DNA of 34,279 nt from positions 1 through 34,279 of the forward strand of contig NZ_JAKLJA010000061.1 of the NCBI RefSeq assembly GCF_022213065.1. Reading direction: 5' to 3'. Below the pieces are notes generated by a model. It made no database searches, had not been told where the DNA came from, and was given only the letters and a program-made list of their open reading frames with translations. Within the stretch, counting starts at the first letter, position 1. Every line of letters starts with the position of its first letter. Shown here one piece after another: positions 15,881-23,625 of the stretch. A program made the translations under genes and the position numbers. The stretch is from Paraburkholderia tagetis (GTDB lineage Bacteria > Pseudomonadota > Gammaproteobacteria > Burkholderiales > Burkholderiaceae).

Positions 15881-17821
15881 ATGAGCTACCTGCAATTCCC
15901 GAGGTTTGCGTTCACCGGCAAGTTTCAGGCCGACGTCTCGACCGTCAACAACGATCCCCGCCATTTCGACAACGAGCATTTCGAAGCGTCGTTTCAGGAG
16001 TTTCAGAGCAAGGACGCGATGAACGGCTGGTGGAATCCGACCGGCACCGCGATCATGCGTTTCACCGATTGCACGGTAAAGAGCCTGCGAGGGCTGACCG
16101 GTCAGTTGCTGACCGACCCTCAATCCGATCCGCTGATCGGCTGCACGGTGGGCAATTCGCTCAGCCGCCCGGCCGGCAAGCTCGTCGACCTCGACACGGA
16201 CTGGCAGCTCGCGTCGAACATCTACGGGCTCGAGGTGTCGCTGATCGGGACCGATGGGCTGCCGATCATGACCGCCGCCTACGAGAGCAATCCGTTTCGC
16301 GACCTCTGGTTCACGCGCTCCACCGCCGGTGGCGACAGTGGCGCGTCGGCGATGTTCCAGTCGGTCCTGACCAACATCGTCTGGCATCGCGACCTGAAAA
16401 GCGCATTGCTGGACCAGTTGCGCTCGGCTTCGGAACGCGACGAGGTGTCGATCCGTTTGAGCACCTACGGCTACCAGCAGCGCGTGAAGAAGAACGGCGT
16501 ACTCGTGCCTGATTTCGGCTATGGCATTCTCCTCGGCAACATCGGGCCCGCGAAGGCCAGTCAGCCGCGCTCGTTCATTCTGGGGCGGCGCTTCATGCCC
16601 ACCACGTCGAACGGCGCAGGCGACCTCGTCAGCGGCAACGGCATCGGGTGCTTCTCGTCGTTCGTCGATGAGCAAACGGGCTCGCTCAACGTCGATCTCA
16701 GCAACGCGCTGCCGCTGGGCGAAGGCTACAAGATCGCGCCGGTGAGCGGCCAGCCGCTGCAGTTCGCGGTACTCCTCGACGAATCTGTTACGCAGGATGC
16801 CGAATTAACGAAGGACGGCTACATCGCTCTCGGCAACGTTGATCAGACACAGAACCTGCAGGACATCGAAGGTGGGCTTCAGTCGCTGCCGCTGCCAGGC
16901 AATCTACTGCAAAAGGTGCGCGGCAAGCCGCTCGCCATCGTTCAGGCCGTTGACGGCTCGGGCAGCGCAACCGTGTGCGTGCGCGAAGCGCCCCACGGTC
17001 TTGAGGTTCGCGCGGATGCGTTCACCTTCAAGCTCGACCCGAACGATCTCGTCCAGAACCGTACGCAAACCAGCCTCTACGCGGCCCGCTACGGCGAGCC
17101 ATGCGCGCATCAGAAGCTGGACTTCTGGATCGGCTCGCCCGCTCCCGACTACTCGAACACGCCAGCGAGCGGGAAAGCCGGCGCGACGCCCCGGGCGCTG
17201 CTGCCCGTCAACAACGTCCCCGGCGGCCTGCAACTGACACCGGAGCGCGCGCAGACCGACGAGCGCGGCGTGGCGCGCATCGCGATCACTGGCCCCGAAT
17301 CGATGGGCAATCCGCGCGGCTACATCGACGGCCAACTCTATGTGGTCTCGTACAACTTCGCGGGCGGCAACACGGCCATCCAGCAGCCATACGACAAGCT
17401 GGCCATCGTGGTCTTCAGCACCTTTCCGGCACGTGACGAGCCGATCGATCTCGACAACCCGCGCTGGGAGGACGTGCAGCCCATTCTCCAGCAGTACGCC
17501 AATCTCTACCCGGTGATGAGCCAGGGGCTGTTCGATTTTTCGAAGCAGGAAGTGGCGGATTCCGCCGCGTTCGTCATGCACTTCGTTTTCAACAAGACCA
17601 TCGACGATCCGGACCAGATGCCGGTCACGCGGGATCTGTCGGCCACGAAGCGCCGCATGCTCATCAACTACTTCCGCAATGTGATGAACCGTACCGGCAA
17701 AACAATGGATCGCCAGGTGCTGTTCGGCAAGCGATGCCCGTTGCGCGAGCTCGCCGGGGACCGCGGCGCAGCGCCCGACCTCACGGGCATCGCCACGCGA
17801 CGCATCGGCAGCAAGAGCTGA
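15881..17821 (+). CDS. VioB N-terminal-like protein (pair 2)
   Basis: The ATG follows AGGAGAAGAG directly, which fixes the start at 15881. The 646-residue protein begins SYLQFPRFAFTGKFQADVS, again in the VioB style, and ends with YANLYPVMSQGLFDFSKQE and QMPVTRDLSATKRRML (579-594), matching the last part of the VioB N-terminal region. It is only distantly similar to the pair-1 protein, so this is an old duplication or separate acquisition rather than a recent copy. It precedes a ferritin-like gene by 51 bases, the same order as the two regions within VioB. No signal peptide. Probably an enzyme subunit acting with that partner. Confidence 0.82.
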   Translation: MSYLQFPRFAFTGKFQADVSTVNNDPRHFDNEHFEASFQEFQSKDAMNGWWNPTGTAIMRFTDCTVKSLRGLTGQLLTDPQSDPLIGCTVGNSLSRPAGKLVDLDTDWQLASNIYGLEVSLIGTDGLPIMTAAYESNPFRDLWFTRSTAGGDSGASAMFQSVLTNIVWHRDLKSALLDQLRSASERDEVSIRLSTYGYQQRVKKNGVLVPDFGYGILLGNIGPAKASQPRSFILGRRFMPTTSNGAGDLVSGNGIGCFSSFVDEQTGSLNVDLSNALPLGEGYKIAPVSGQPLQFAVLLDESVTQDAELTKDGYIALGNVDQTQNLQDIEGGLQSLPLPGNLLQKVRGKPLAIVQAVDGSGSATVCVREAPHGLEVRADAFTFKLDPNDLVQNRTQTSLYAARYGEPCAHQKLDFWIGSPAPDYSNTPASGKAGATPRALLPVNNVPGGLQLTPERAQTDERGVARIAITGPESMGNPRGYIDGQLYVVSYNFAGGNTAIQQPYDKLAIVVFSTFPARDEPIDLDNPRWEDVQPILQQYANLYPVMSQGLFDFSKQEVADSAAFVMHFVFNKTIDDPDQMPVTRDLSATKRRMLINYFRNVMNRTGKTMDRQVLFGKRCPLRELAGDRGAAPDLTGIATRRIGSKS

Positions 17822-17872
17822 AGGCGGCGTGCAGACCCGTCACCGCCCCTTATTGAACAGGAATGATTCACC

Positions 17873-18967
17873 ATGCTGAAGATCAGAAAGGAACTCATCG
17901 CCCGTCTGCGCGCGGCCGATAATGTCGAAGAGGTGCAGACGATGCTGAGCGGCGCGATGTCGCTCGAACTCTCGACGATCCCGCCCTACCTCACCGCGCT
18001 GTTTTCGATCAAGGCGGAAAATCGTGAAGCGCGCGCGCTGGTACATTCGATCGTGGTCGAGGAAATGCTCCACATGACGCTCGCGGGCAATACGCTGATT
18101 GCGATCGGCGGCAACCCGAAGCTGCTCAAGATCGCACAGCAGCTCCAGTATCCCGGCCCGCTGCCGATGTGTATCGACGAAGGCCTGAGCGTCACGCTGG
18201 GCTCGCTGACGAAGCCGCAGGTCGGCAACGTGTTCATGGCCATCGAGCGGCCAGCCACGAAAGCGATCCTTCCCGGCGAGACCCGGCTGCTCGCCGATGC
18301 ACAGGCCAGCTACGACTCCATCGGCGACTTCTATGCGGCGCTGATCGACAAGCTCGCGGAACTCGTTGCCGCCGGGCAGCCGATCTTCGCACATCCGCGG
18401 CTCGAACAGCAGATCGACATCAGCAAATGGTTTCCGCCCGAAATCCAACGCTTCCCGGACGGCAAGGTGTCGTCGCTCGAATCCGCGCGCGCGGTGCTCG
18501 AAACGATCGTGCGCCAGGGCGAAGGCTTGCAGATCAGGGAGGACAAGATCAATCCGAAAGCGGACCCGGATGGCAACTACGCACACTACTTCAAGTTCGG
18601 GGAAATCTTCTACGGGCATCGGCTCGTGCCCGATGGCGCGAACCCTTCTGGATGGTCGTATACGGGCGAGCCGGTTCCGCTCGACGAAAGCAACATCGTC
18701 AATCTGTTCCCGAACGCCGCCTTGAGCGACTATCCCGAGGGCAGCGGCGCGTACATCGCCGGCAAGCAGTTCTACGAGGCGTACCGGAGCCTGCTCGTGG
18801 CGCTGGACCAAACGTTCAACGGCAAGCCAGAACGACTTGATGCGGCGCTTGGCATCATGTTCGAACTGAAGCTTGTCGCGCAGCAGGTGATGCAGTTCCA
18901 GGTCGGCGCGGCGCCATCGGCCGTTTTTGCCGCGCCGCCGTTCATGCTGACACACATGGCGCCGTGA
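17873..18967 (+). CDS. Ferritin-like domain protein, VioB C-terminal-like (pair 2)
   Basis: A 364-residue protein of the VioB-type ferritin-like family, paralogous to the gene at 5672. Candidate metal ligands are E32 (SLELSTIPPYLTALFS), E64 and H67 (EEMLH), a Glu in IVRQGEG (about residue 220) and H and E in YAHYFKFGEIFYGH (about 241-249). It shares QYPGPLP (92-98) with the first copy. It is the last gene before a clear terminator, so it closes the transcription unit. Its likely role is the metal-dependent half of a split VioB-like enzyme; substrate and product are unknown. Confidence 0.85.
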   Translation: MLKIRKELIARLRAADNVEEVQTMLSGAMSLELSTIPPYLTALFSIKAENREARALVHSIVVEEMLHMTLAGNTLIAIGGNPKLLKIAQQLQYPGPLPMCIDEGLSVTLGSLTKPQVGNVFMAIERPATKAILPGETRLLADAQASYDSIGDFYAALIDKLAELVAAGQPIFAHPRLEQQIDISKWFPPEIQRFPDGKVSSLESARAVLETIVRQGEGLQIREDKINPKADPDGNYAHYFKFGEIFYGHRLVPDGANPSGWSYTGEPVPLDESNIVNLFPNAALSDYPEGSGAYIAGKQFYEAYRSLLVALDQTFNGKPERLDAALGIMFELKLVAQQVMQFQVGAAPSAVFAAPPFMLTHMAP

Positions 18968-18989
18968 GTACGGGCTGAATGGCAGGTAC

Positions 18990-19021
18990 GCGGGAATCAG
19001 ATAACGTTTCCCGCTTCTTTT
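18990..19021 (+). terminator. Rho-independent terminator of the VioB/ebo cluster
   Basis: A 7-bp stem GCGGGAA (18990-18996) and TTCCCGC (19008-19014) is followed by TTCTTTT, 23 bases after the last stop codon of the cluster. It marks the end of the plus-strand unit. Confidence 0.8.
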
Positions 19022-19862
19022 GGACTGAGCACGACACTAGAAGTCGGTCGCCAAAACCTCGATGGGTGAACTGGCGCCCAAGCGTGCTTTAATCTCGACC
19101 ACAGCCAGAATTCTCTTTCTGCCGGTTCGCAATGCGGCATCGTCGCCCTCGCGTGATCCATCTTAGCCCAAACCCTCTGCCAGACATTCGCGCGTCACGC
19201 GCACCATAAAGACCCGTTCTTCACTTACGTAGTTAAAAAACAGATCCCCACTCCTACGAAGGATCGGTCCGCCAAAGATGTCTGCCATGCGTATCCCGAG
19301 TGCGAGTCAAGTCGTCAGATCGTAACCAAATCGCAATCGACTTGTGCACTGGGGAAAATGCGAGCCTCCTCAACTGAATTGACGTCGTTATTGCGCATGA
19401 GGAATAAGGCGTCGGCGCGCCGCGTTAATGACTATGTTGACGCCTGCGTTCGCGATGTAGCCGCGCGTCCGCCATGCATCCGCAGATCGGCGTCATCGCC
19501 AATAGCGCGGCCAATGTCTCGCTGGTGCCCCTGTGCGGGACTTCCTGCGAGCTTCTCAGAGAGCAAATCATCATTAAACGGCTTCGCATAGTTCTTGCGT
19601 GTCTCGTTCGCCTCGGATGGCCGTGGGTTCTGGCCCCGCGGCCGCAAGCGGCGATATGAATGAAGGCGACAGCAGCGCGTCGAGCAGTTCAACCAGTTCC
19701 TCAGTTTCTGTTGCAATAAGGCGATTCGCTAGGAGTGCGTCGGATTTGAGGCGTGAGTCCGGGCCCCAGGTGATGACTGGGTTCGCGCGGGTTTGCGGGT
19801 TCGCCTTGGTCTCTCTCTATTCGGTGTGCGGAAATCATCGCTTACGATCGTTTCCATATTCG
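19022..19862. other. About 840 bases without a convincing gene
   Basis: Base composition is less GC-rich than the surroundings and no frame shows convincing coding. On the minus strand at about 19570-19770 a short frame reads SDALLANRLIATETEELVEL and then LLDALLSPSFISPL to a stop, which could be the tail of a decayed gene downstream of acr3. No IS ends or RNA gene were recognised. Confidence 0.4.
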
Positions 19863-20933
19863 TCATGCGCACTCGTACCAGTCTTTCGAGCGGTTGACGA
19901 TGCGCACCACGAGCAGCATGACGGGCACCTCGATCAGCACGCCCACGACCGTCGCGAGCGCGGCCCCTGAATGGAAGCCGAACAGACCGATTGCGGTGGC
20001 GACGGCCAGTTCGAAGAAGTTCGACGCGCCGATCAGCGCCGACGGACAGGCAATGTTGTGCTTCTCGCCGACCGCGCGATTGAGCCCGTAGGCAAGCGCC
20101 GAATTGAAAAACACCTGGATCAGGATCGGCACAGCGAGCAGCACGATGACGAGCGGCTGCTTCAGGATGGCTTCGCCCTGGAACGCGAAGAGCAGCACCA
20201 GCGTTGCCAGCAATGCGGTGATGGACCATGGGCCGATCTTTGCCATCGCGGCATCGAACGCTGCCTGCCCCCTGACAAGGAGCACCTTACGCAGGATCTG
20301 CGCGAGGATGACCGGAATCACGATGTAGAGCACGACGGACGTGAGCAGCGTCGCCCACGGCACCGTGATAGCGGAAATGCCAAGCAGCAGGCCGACGAGC
20401 GGCGCAAACGCGACCACCATGATGCTGTCGTTCAGCGCGACCTGGGAGAGCGTGAACAGCGGATCGCCGCCGGTCAGGCGGCTCCAGACGAACACCATCG
20501 CCGTACAGGGCGCGGCTGCGAGCAGGATCAAACCCGCGACGTAGCTGTCGAGTTGATCTGCAGGAAGCATCGGCGCGAACAGGTGCTTGATGAAGAGCCA
20601 TGCGAGCAGCGCCATCGAGAACGGTTTCACGAGCCAGTTCACGACGAGCGTCACGCTGATCCCCCTGACGTGCTGTCGCACCTCGTGCAGCGCGCCGAAG
20701 TCGACCTTGACGAGCATCGGGATGATCATCACCCAGATCAGCAGCCCGACCGGCAGATTGACGTGCGCATATTCCATCTGGCCAATCGTCTGGAAGACAC
20801 CAGGCAGCACCTGCCCAAGCAGAATGCCGGCGACGATGCACAGTGCGACCCACACGGTCAGGTATCGCTCAAAGAAGCTGATGGCCGGTTTCGCGGGCGA
20901 CTTCCCCGAAGCGGCAACATTGGGAGTGTTCAT
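19863..20933 (-). CDS. acr3: ACR3-family arsenite efflux permease
   Basis: A 356-residue permease that exports arsenite across the inner membrane. The start is taken at ATG 20933 (MNTPNVAASGKSPAKPAISF); the longer open frame is only readthrough of the upstream region. About ten membrane segments follow. The conserved transport Cys of the family is C143 in LILLAAAPCTAMVFVWSRLTGGD, written here in part (AAAPCTAMVFVWSRL), and PSALIGASNFFELAVA near 300 is typical of ACR3. It is the last of four minus-strand ars genes, 22 bases after arsC. Confidence 0.95.
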   Translation of the reverse strand: MNTPNVAASGKSPAKPAISFFERYLTVWVALCIVAGILLGQVLPGVFQTIGQMEYAHVNLPVGLLIWVMIIPMLVKVDFGALHEVRQHVRGISVTLVVNWLVKPFSMALLAWLFIKHLFAPMLPADQLDSYVAGLILLAAAPCTAMVFVWSRLTGGDPLFTLSQVALNDSIMVVAFAPLVGLLLGISAITVPWATLLTSVVLYIVIPVILAQILRKVLLVRGQAAFDAAMAKIGPWSITALLATLVLLFAFQGEAILKQPLVIVLLAVPILIQVFFNSALAYGLNRAVGEKHNIACPSALIGASNFFELAVATAIGLFGFHSGAALATVVGVLIEVPVMLLVVRIVNRSKDWYECA

Positions 20934-20955
20934 GGGGTGACTCGGTGGAACGGAT

Positions 20956-21450
20956 TCAGCTCTGAAGGATGTCGTCCAGCGACTGCTGCAGTTCAGTGTT
21001 GTCCAGACTTTCGAGTGGGAGCGCGAGCAGTTGCAGCATGCGGTAGCCGATCGCTTCGCGTGTGAGTTCGAATGCGTGCCGCTTGCCTTCATCGCCTCCC
21101 GGCGCGTTTGACGGATCGGCATAGCCCCAGTGAACCTTGACAGGGCTTCCCGGCCAGAACGGACACTGTTCGGCCGCAGCGCTGTCGCAGACCGTGATGA
21201 CGATGCGCATTTGCGGTGCGCCGTCCTGCGCGAATTCATCCCAACTCTTGCTGCGATAGCCTTCCGTATCGATACCTGCGTTCTTCAGCGCTTCAAGCGC
21301 GAACGGATTGATGCGACCGCTCGGGGCGCTGCCCGCGCTGTACGCACGGACGTCCTCGCCAAGCTTCTTCGCCCAGTGGTTCAGCATGCCTTCGGAAAGC
21401 ACGCTGCGCGCGGAATTGTGCGTGCAGAGAATGAGTACGTTCGTGGTCAT
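20956..21450 (-). CDS. arsC: Arsenate reductase, thioredoxin-coupled LMW-phosphatase type
   Basis: A 164-residue enzyme that reduces arsenate to arsenite for export. The phosphatase loop C9-T-H-N-S-A-R15 gives the nucleophilic cysteine, and C88 and C96 in VCDSAAAEQCPFWPG are the two relay cysteines of the thioredoxin-type family. The start is the ATG at 21450 (MTTNVLILCTHNSARS), not the farther upstream codon, because homologues begin just before the P-loop. It lies 23 bases after arsI and 22 before acr3 in one operon. Confidence 0.93.
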   Translation of the reverse strand: MTTNVLILCTHNSARSVLSEGMLNHWAKKLGEDVRAYSAGSAPSGRINPFALEALKNAGIDTEGYRSKSWDEFAQDGAPQMRIVITVCDSAAAEQCPFWPGSPVKVHWGYADPSNAPGGDEGKRHAFELTREAIGYRMLQLLALPLESLDNTELQQSLDDILQS

Positions 21451-21473
21451 GGTGTTATCAGCGGGCAACGCGA

Positions 21474-21950
21474 TCAGCAACAGGCCGAACCGGCAGATTT
21501 AACAGGGATGCCAACGGGTTTGCCGCCCGGAGCACAGCAGGACGCTGCTCCTGTCGAGGGCGACGCCTGCCTGCTCTCGACATATACCGGAGCGCCGTCC
21601 AGCGTATGGAAGTGTTCCCAGGCGATACCCTGCGGATCGAGAACCCAATGCTTGTCGCTGCGCGCATAGCAGCAGGTTGTCTCGCCCTCGTCGAGCAGGG
21701 CCATGTCCGCAGCCTCAGCCCGCTTTGCGAGTACGGCAAGCTCAGCCGCATCGTCCACCTGGAAGCCGAGGTGGTCCACACCGGCCTTCGCGCCGCGCGT
21801 TGAAATCGCAAAGTTCACGCGTGGATCGTCCAGCATCCATTTCGCGTAATCCGCCTCGATGCGCGCCGGTTCTGCGGCGAACAACTTCGAATAGAACGCG
21901 ACACTGGCTGCGAGGTCGTCAACGTGGACGTGGATGTGAAACCGCTTCAT
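21474..21950 (-). CDS. arsI: ArsI/CadI-family C-As lyase
   Basis: A 158-residue vicinal-oxygen-chelate dioxygenase that cleaves the carbon-arsenic bond of trivalent methyl- or aryl-arsenicals. Fe(II) ligands fit H5 or H7 (MKRFHIHVHV), H60 (VDHLGF) and E112 (WEHFHT). The vicinal pair C93-C94 in GETTCCYA is the known substrate-binding mark of ArsI. The tail holds further cysteines (SCCAPGG and a final SACC), common in this family. It lies between arsR and arsC. Some databases name it CadI; with the CC pair and ars context, ArsI is the better name. Confidence 0.92.
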   Translation of the reverse strand: MKRFHIHVHVDDLAASVAFYSKLFAAEPARIEADYAKWMLDDPRVNFAISTRGAKAGVDHLGFQVDDAAELAVLAKRAEAADMALLDEGETTCCYARSDKHWVLDPQGIAWEHFHTLDGAPVYVESRQASPSTGAASCCAPGGKPVGIPVKSAGSACC

Positions 21951-21962
21951 GGTGGTTTTCCG

Positions 21963-22286
21963 TCAGCATTTGCACGAGCCCGCTCCAGGCTCAAGGCAAG
22001 GTTGCCCCTGGCAGCAGTTTTCGGTCAGAAAGCCAAGCACCGCACTCATCTGGTCATAGGCAGCGCGATAGATCAGGCTGCGCCCGTCGCGCTCCTGCGT
22101 GACCAGTCCCGCGTGCATCAACTCCTTCAGGTGAAAGGAGAGCGTCGCGTTGGGAACACCGAGCTGTTCCGCCATGGCGCCCGGCGTCAAGCCGATCGGG
22201 CCGGTCACGACCAGCATGCGGAACACACGCAGGCGCAGTTCGTGGGCAAGCGCCGCGAGGGCGCGGATCACGTCTTTATCTTCCAT
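21963..22286 (-). CDS. arsR: ArsR-family arsenic-responsive repressor
   Basis: A 107-residue winged-helix repressor and first gene of the ars operon. The recognition helix is in NATLSFHLKELMHAGLV (46-62). It lacks the classical E-L-C-V-C-D-L site; instead cysteines are at the C-terminus: C91, C92, C97, then C105 and C107. This resembles the Acidithiobacillus-type ArsR, which binds As(III) with three C-terminal cysteines. No strong ribosome binding site precedes the ATG, which lies in an inverted repeat close to a -10-like box, so the mRNA may be leaderless. Confidence 0.93.
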   Translation of the reverse strand: MEDKDVIRALAALAHELRLRVFRMLVVTGPIGLTPGAMAEQLGVPNATLSFHLKELMHAGLVTQERDGRSLIYRAAYDQMSAVLGFLTENCCQGQPCLEPGAGSCKC

Positions 22287-22321
22287 ATTTCCAATATATT
22301 ATAAATATCATATGGAAGCAA
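22281..22321 (-). promoter_or_regulatory. ars promoter and ArsR operator
   Basis: Very AT-rich, with inverted arms TTCCATAT (22281-22288) and ATATGGAA (22310-22317). A promoter on the minus strand fits TTGCTT (22316-22321) and TATATT (22293-22298), 17 bases apart. Its start point would fall within a base or two of the arsR ATG. The palindrome covers promoter and start, as expected for autorepression. Confidence 0.6.
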
Positions 22322-22453
22322 GCCACTGTTGCAACTGACGGCCCCCTCGACCGGCCAAAACGGCAGGTCGAAAGGCGATTCAGGGGAGCGGTCGCTGACC
22401 GGCACACTCGACAGCGCATGTGCAGTCGTTGTCAGGATGTCCGCTTCAACGGG

Positions 22454-23041
22454 TCAGAACATCGGATGCGCGTCAGGATAGAGCGCTGTCATGAGCGCAA
22501 AGCCTCCCAGGACCACGAAAATAATGGCCGCCACCACGTGTACGGCCTTGGTCGGCAGCCGGTCGGCAAACTTGTGACCAAGGTAAATGACCGGAACGTT
22601 GGCGAGCATCATGCCCAGCGTGGTTCCCGCGACGACGCCAAAAAACTCGTGGAAGCGCGCGGCCAGCGCAACCGTCACCACCTGTGTCTTGTCACCCATT
22701 TCGGCAAGGAAGAACGTCACTACTGTCGTGCCGAACACGCCCATATGTCCCTTCGTGACGGCATCCGTCTCGTCCAGCTTGTCTGGAATCAGAATCCAGA
22801 TGGCCATCAGCGCGAATGACGCGACAACGGCCCAGTTCATGACATGGGGATTGATGACGTTCGCGAGCCACGCGCCCAGCGCGCCGGAGAACCCGTGATT
22901 GACCAGCGTCGCGACGAAAACGCCGAGCACGATCGGAATGGGCTTGCGATAACGGGCCGCGAGAACGAGTGAGAGCAGCTGGGTCTTGTCGCCAATTTCG
23001 GCAAGGGCGACCACGCTGGTCGAGACGAGGAAGGATTCCAT
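22454..23041 (-). CDS. GDT1/TMEM165-family Mn exporter (MneA-like)
   Basis: A 195-residue membrane protein with six hydrophobic segments and the two family motifs E-x-G-D-K-T: EIGDKT (15-20) and EMGDKT (114-119). The family exports Mn(II) or exchanges Ca/Mn for protons; bacterial members such as MneA protect against manganese. The gene has a long 5' leader that holds a yybP-ykoY motif riboswitch, which supports a manganese role. It stands apart from the ars operon (about 135 bases from the ars promoter, same strand) and is divergent from the RcnR-like gene. Confidence 0.9.
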   Translation of the reverse strand: MESFLVSTSVVALAEIGDKTQLLSLVLAARYRKPIPIVLGVFVATLVNHGFSGALGAWLANVINPHVMNWAVVASFALMAIWILIPDKLDETDAVTKGHMGVFGTTVVTFFLAEMGDKTQVVTVALAARFHEFFGVVAGTTLGMMLANVPVIYLGHKFADRLPTKAVHVVAAIIFVVLGGFALMTALYPDAHPMF

Positions 23042-23054
23042 GGGGCTTGTTATT

Positions 23055-23240
23055 ACCGGGCCGCGCAGTCAACACGCGATGACACGCACCCCTGCGACCC
23101 GGTCTCAGCTAGGGATGCACGTCATCGGTCTTGCCAGGCTTGCGCTGCACACGCCATGTCGCCGTCAGGCCGACAAGTATGTTGACATATGCCCCCGGAC
23201 ATCGCGTCCGGAGCCGCATCCGGAGCGGCTACTCCCCGAA
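23055..23240 (-). ncRNA. yybP-ykoY manganese riboswitch
   Basis: The minus-strand leader of the GDT1 gene contains the hallmark pieces of the yybP-ykoY motif in order: GGGGAGTAGC (23228-23237), then TCAACATAC (23177-23185), then GGCAAGACCG (within 23123-23135). These belong to the two metal-binding loops (L1 and L3) held together by long stems. Downstream, GCATCCCT and AGGGGTGC can form a hairpin before the ATG, which may be part of the on/off switch. The riboswitch turns genes on with Mn(II). Boundaries are approximate. Confidence 0.85.
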
Positions 23241-23250
23241 GAGTGCCGCG

Positions 23251-23280
23251 ATTATAAGGGCGTCCCATCCGAAGCAGCAA
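23251..23280 (-). promoter_or_regulatory. Promoter of the Mn exporter leader
   Basis: On the minus strand TTGCTG (23275-23280) and TATAAT (23251-23256) are 18 bases apart, and the riboswitch aptamer starts about 13 bases after the -10 box. It lies back to back with the rcnR-like promoter region. Confidence 0.7.
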
Positions 23281-23288
23281 GCACATTT

Positions 23289-23313
23289 TGGTATACCCCC
23301 CTACCCTATATGC
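23289..23313 (+). promoter_or_regulatory. RcnR/CsoR-type operator
   Basis: GGTATACCCCC followed by CTACCCTATA (about 23290-23310) is a C-tract flanked by TA-rich half-sites. This is the form of operators used by the RcnR/FrmR/CsoR family. It lies 33 bases upstream of the RcnR-like start codon and so would repress its own gene and dmeF. Confidence 0.65.
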
Positions 23314-23345
23314 GCTACACTGCGCCCGCAAACGGGAGAACGGGC

Positions 23346-23618
23346 ATGAGCCATACGATTCGCGAGAAACAGAAGCTGCTGAACCGCATTCGCCGGATAA
23401 AGGGGCAGGTTGAAGCCATTGAGCGTGCGCTTGAGGAAGAGCGCGGCTGCATGGAAGTGCTGCAGCAGGTCACCAGTTGTCGGGGTGCGATGAACGGGTT
23501 GCTCGCCGTCGTGCTGGAGGACCACATTCGCACCCATCTGGTCGACGCCGAGCCGGACGACGAACATGGCAGCGGCACCGAACAGTTAATCGAGGTAGTC
23601 CACAGCTACTTCAAGTGA
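23346..23618 (+). CDS. RcnR-like Ni/Co-responsive repressor
   Basis: A 90-residue CsoR/RcnR-family all-helical repressor. The metal ligands of RcnR are all in place: H3 (N-terminal SHTIREKQKL), C35, H60 and H64 (LEDHIRTHL). The pattern points to cobalt/nickel sensing rather than copper (CsoR) or formaldehyde (FrmR). It is seven bases from dmeF on the same strand, with an operator-like C-tract upstream, so it should repress both genes until Co or Ni rises. Confidence 0.9.
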   Translation: MSHTIREKQKLLNRIRRIKGQVEAIERALEEERGCMEVLQQVTSCRGAMNGLLAVVLEDHIRTHLVDAEPDDEHGSGTEQLIEVVHSYFK

Positions 23619-23625
23619 GAAAAGC

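Noticed and set aside
19971..21065. 364-residue plus-strand open frame over acr3
   Set aside because: Rich in Arg, His, Gln and Asp in a way typical of antisense of a membrane protein gene; the ACR3 frame explains the DNA.
20940..21239. N-terminal extension of acr3
   Set aside because: It overlaps arsC in another frame; ACR3 similarity begins near MNTPNVAASG and operon spacing fits ATG 20933.
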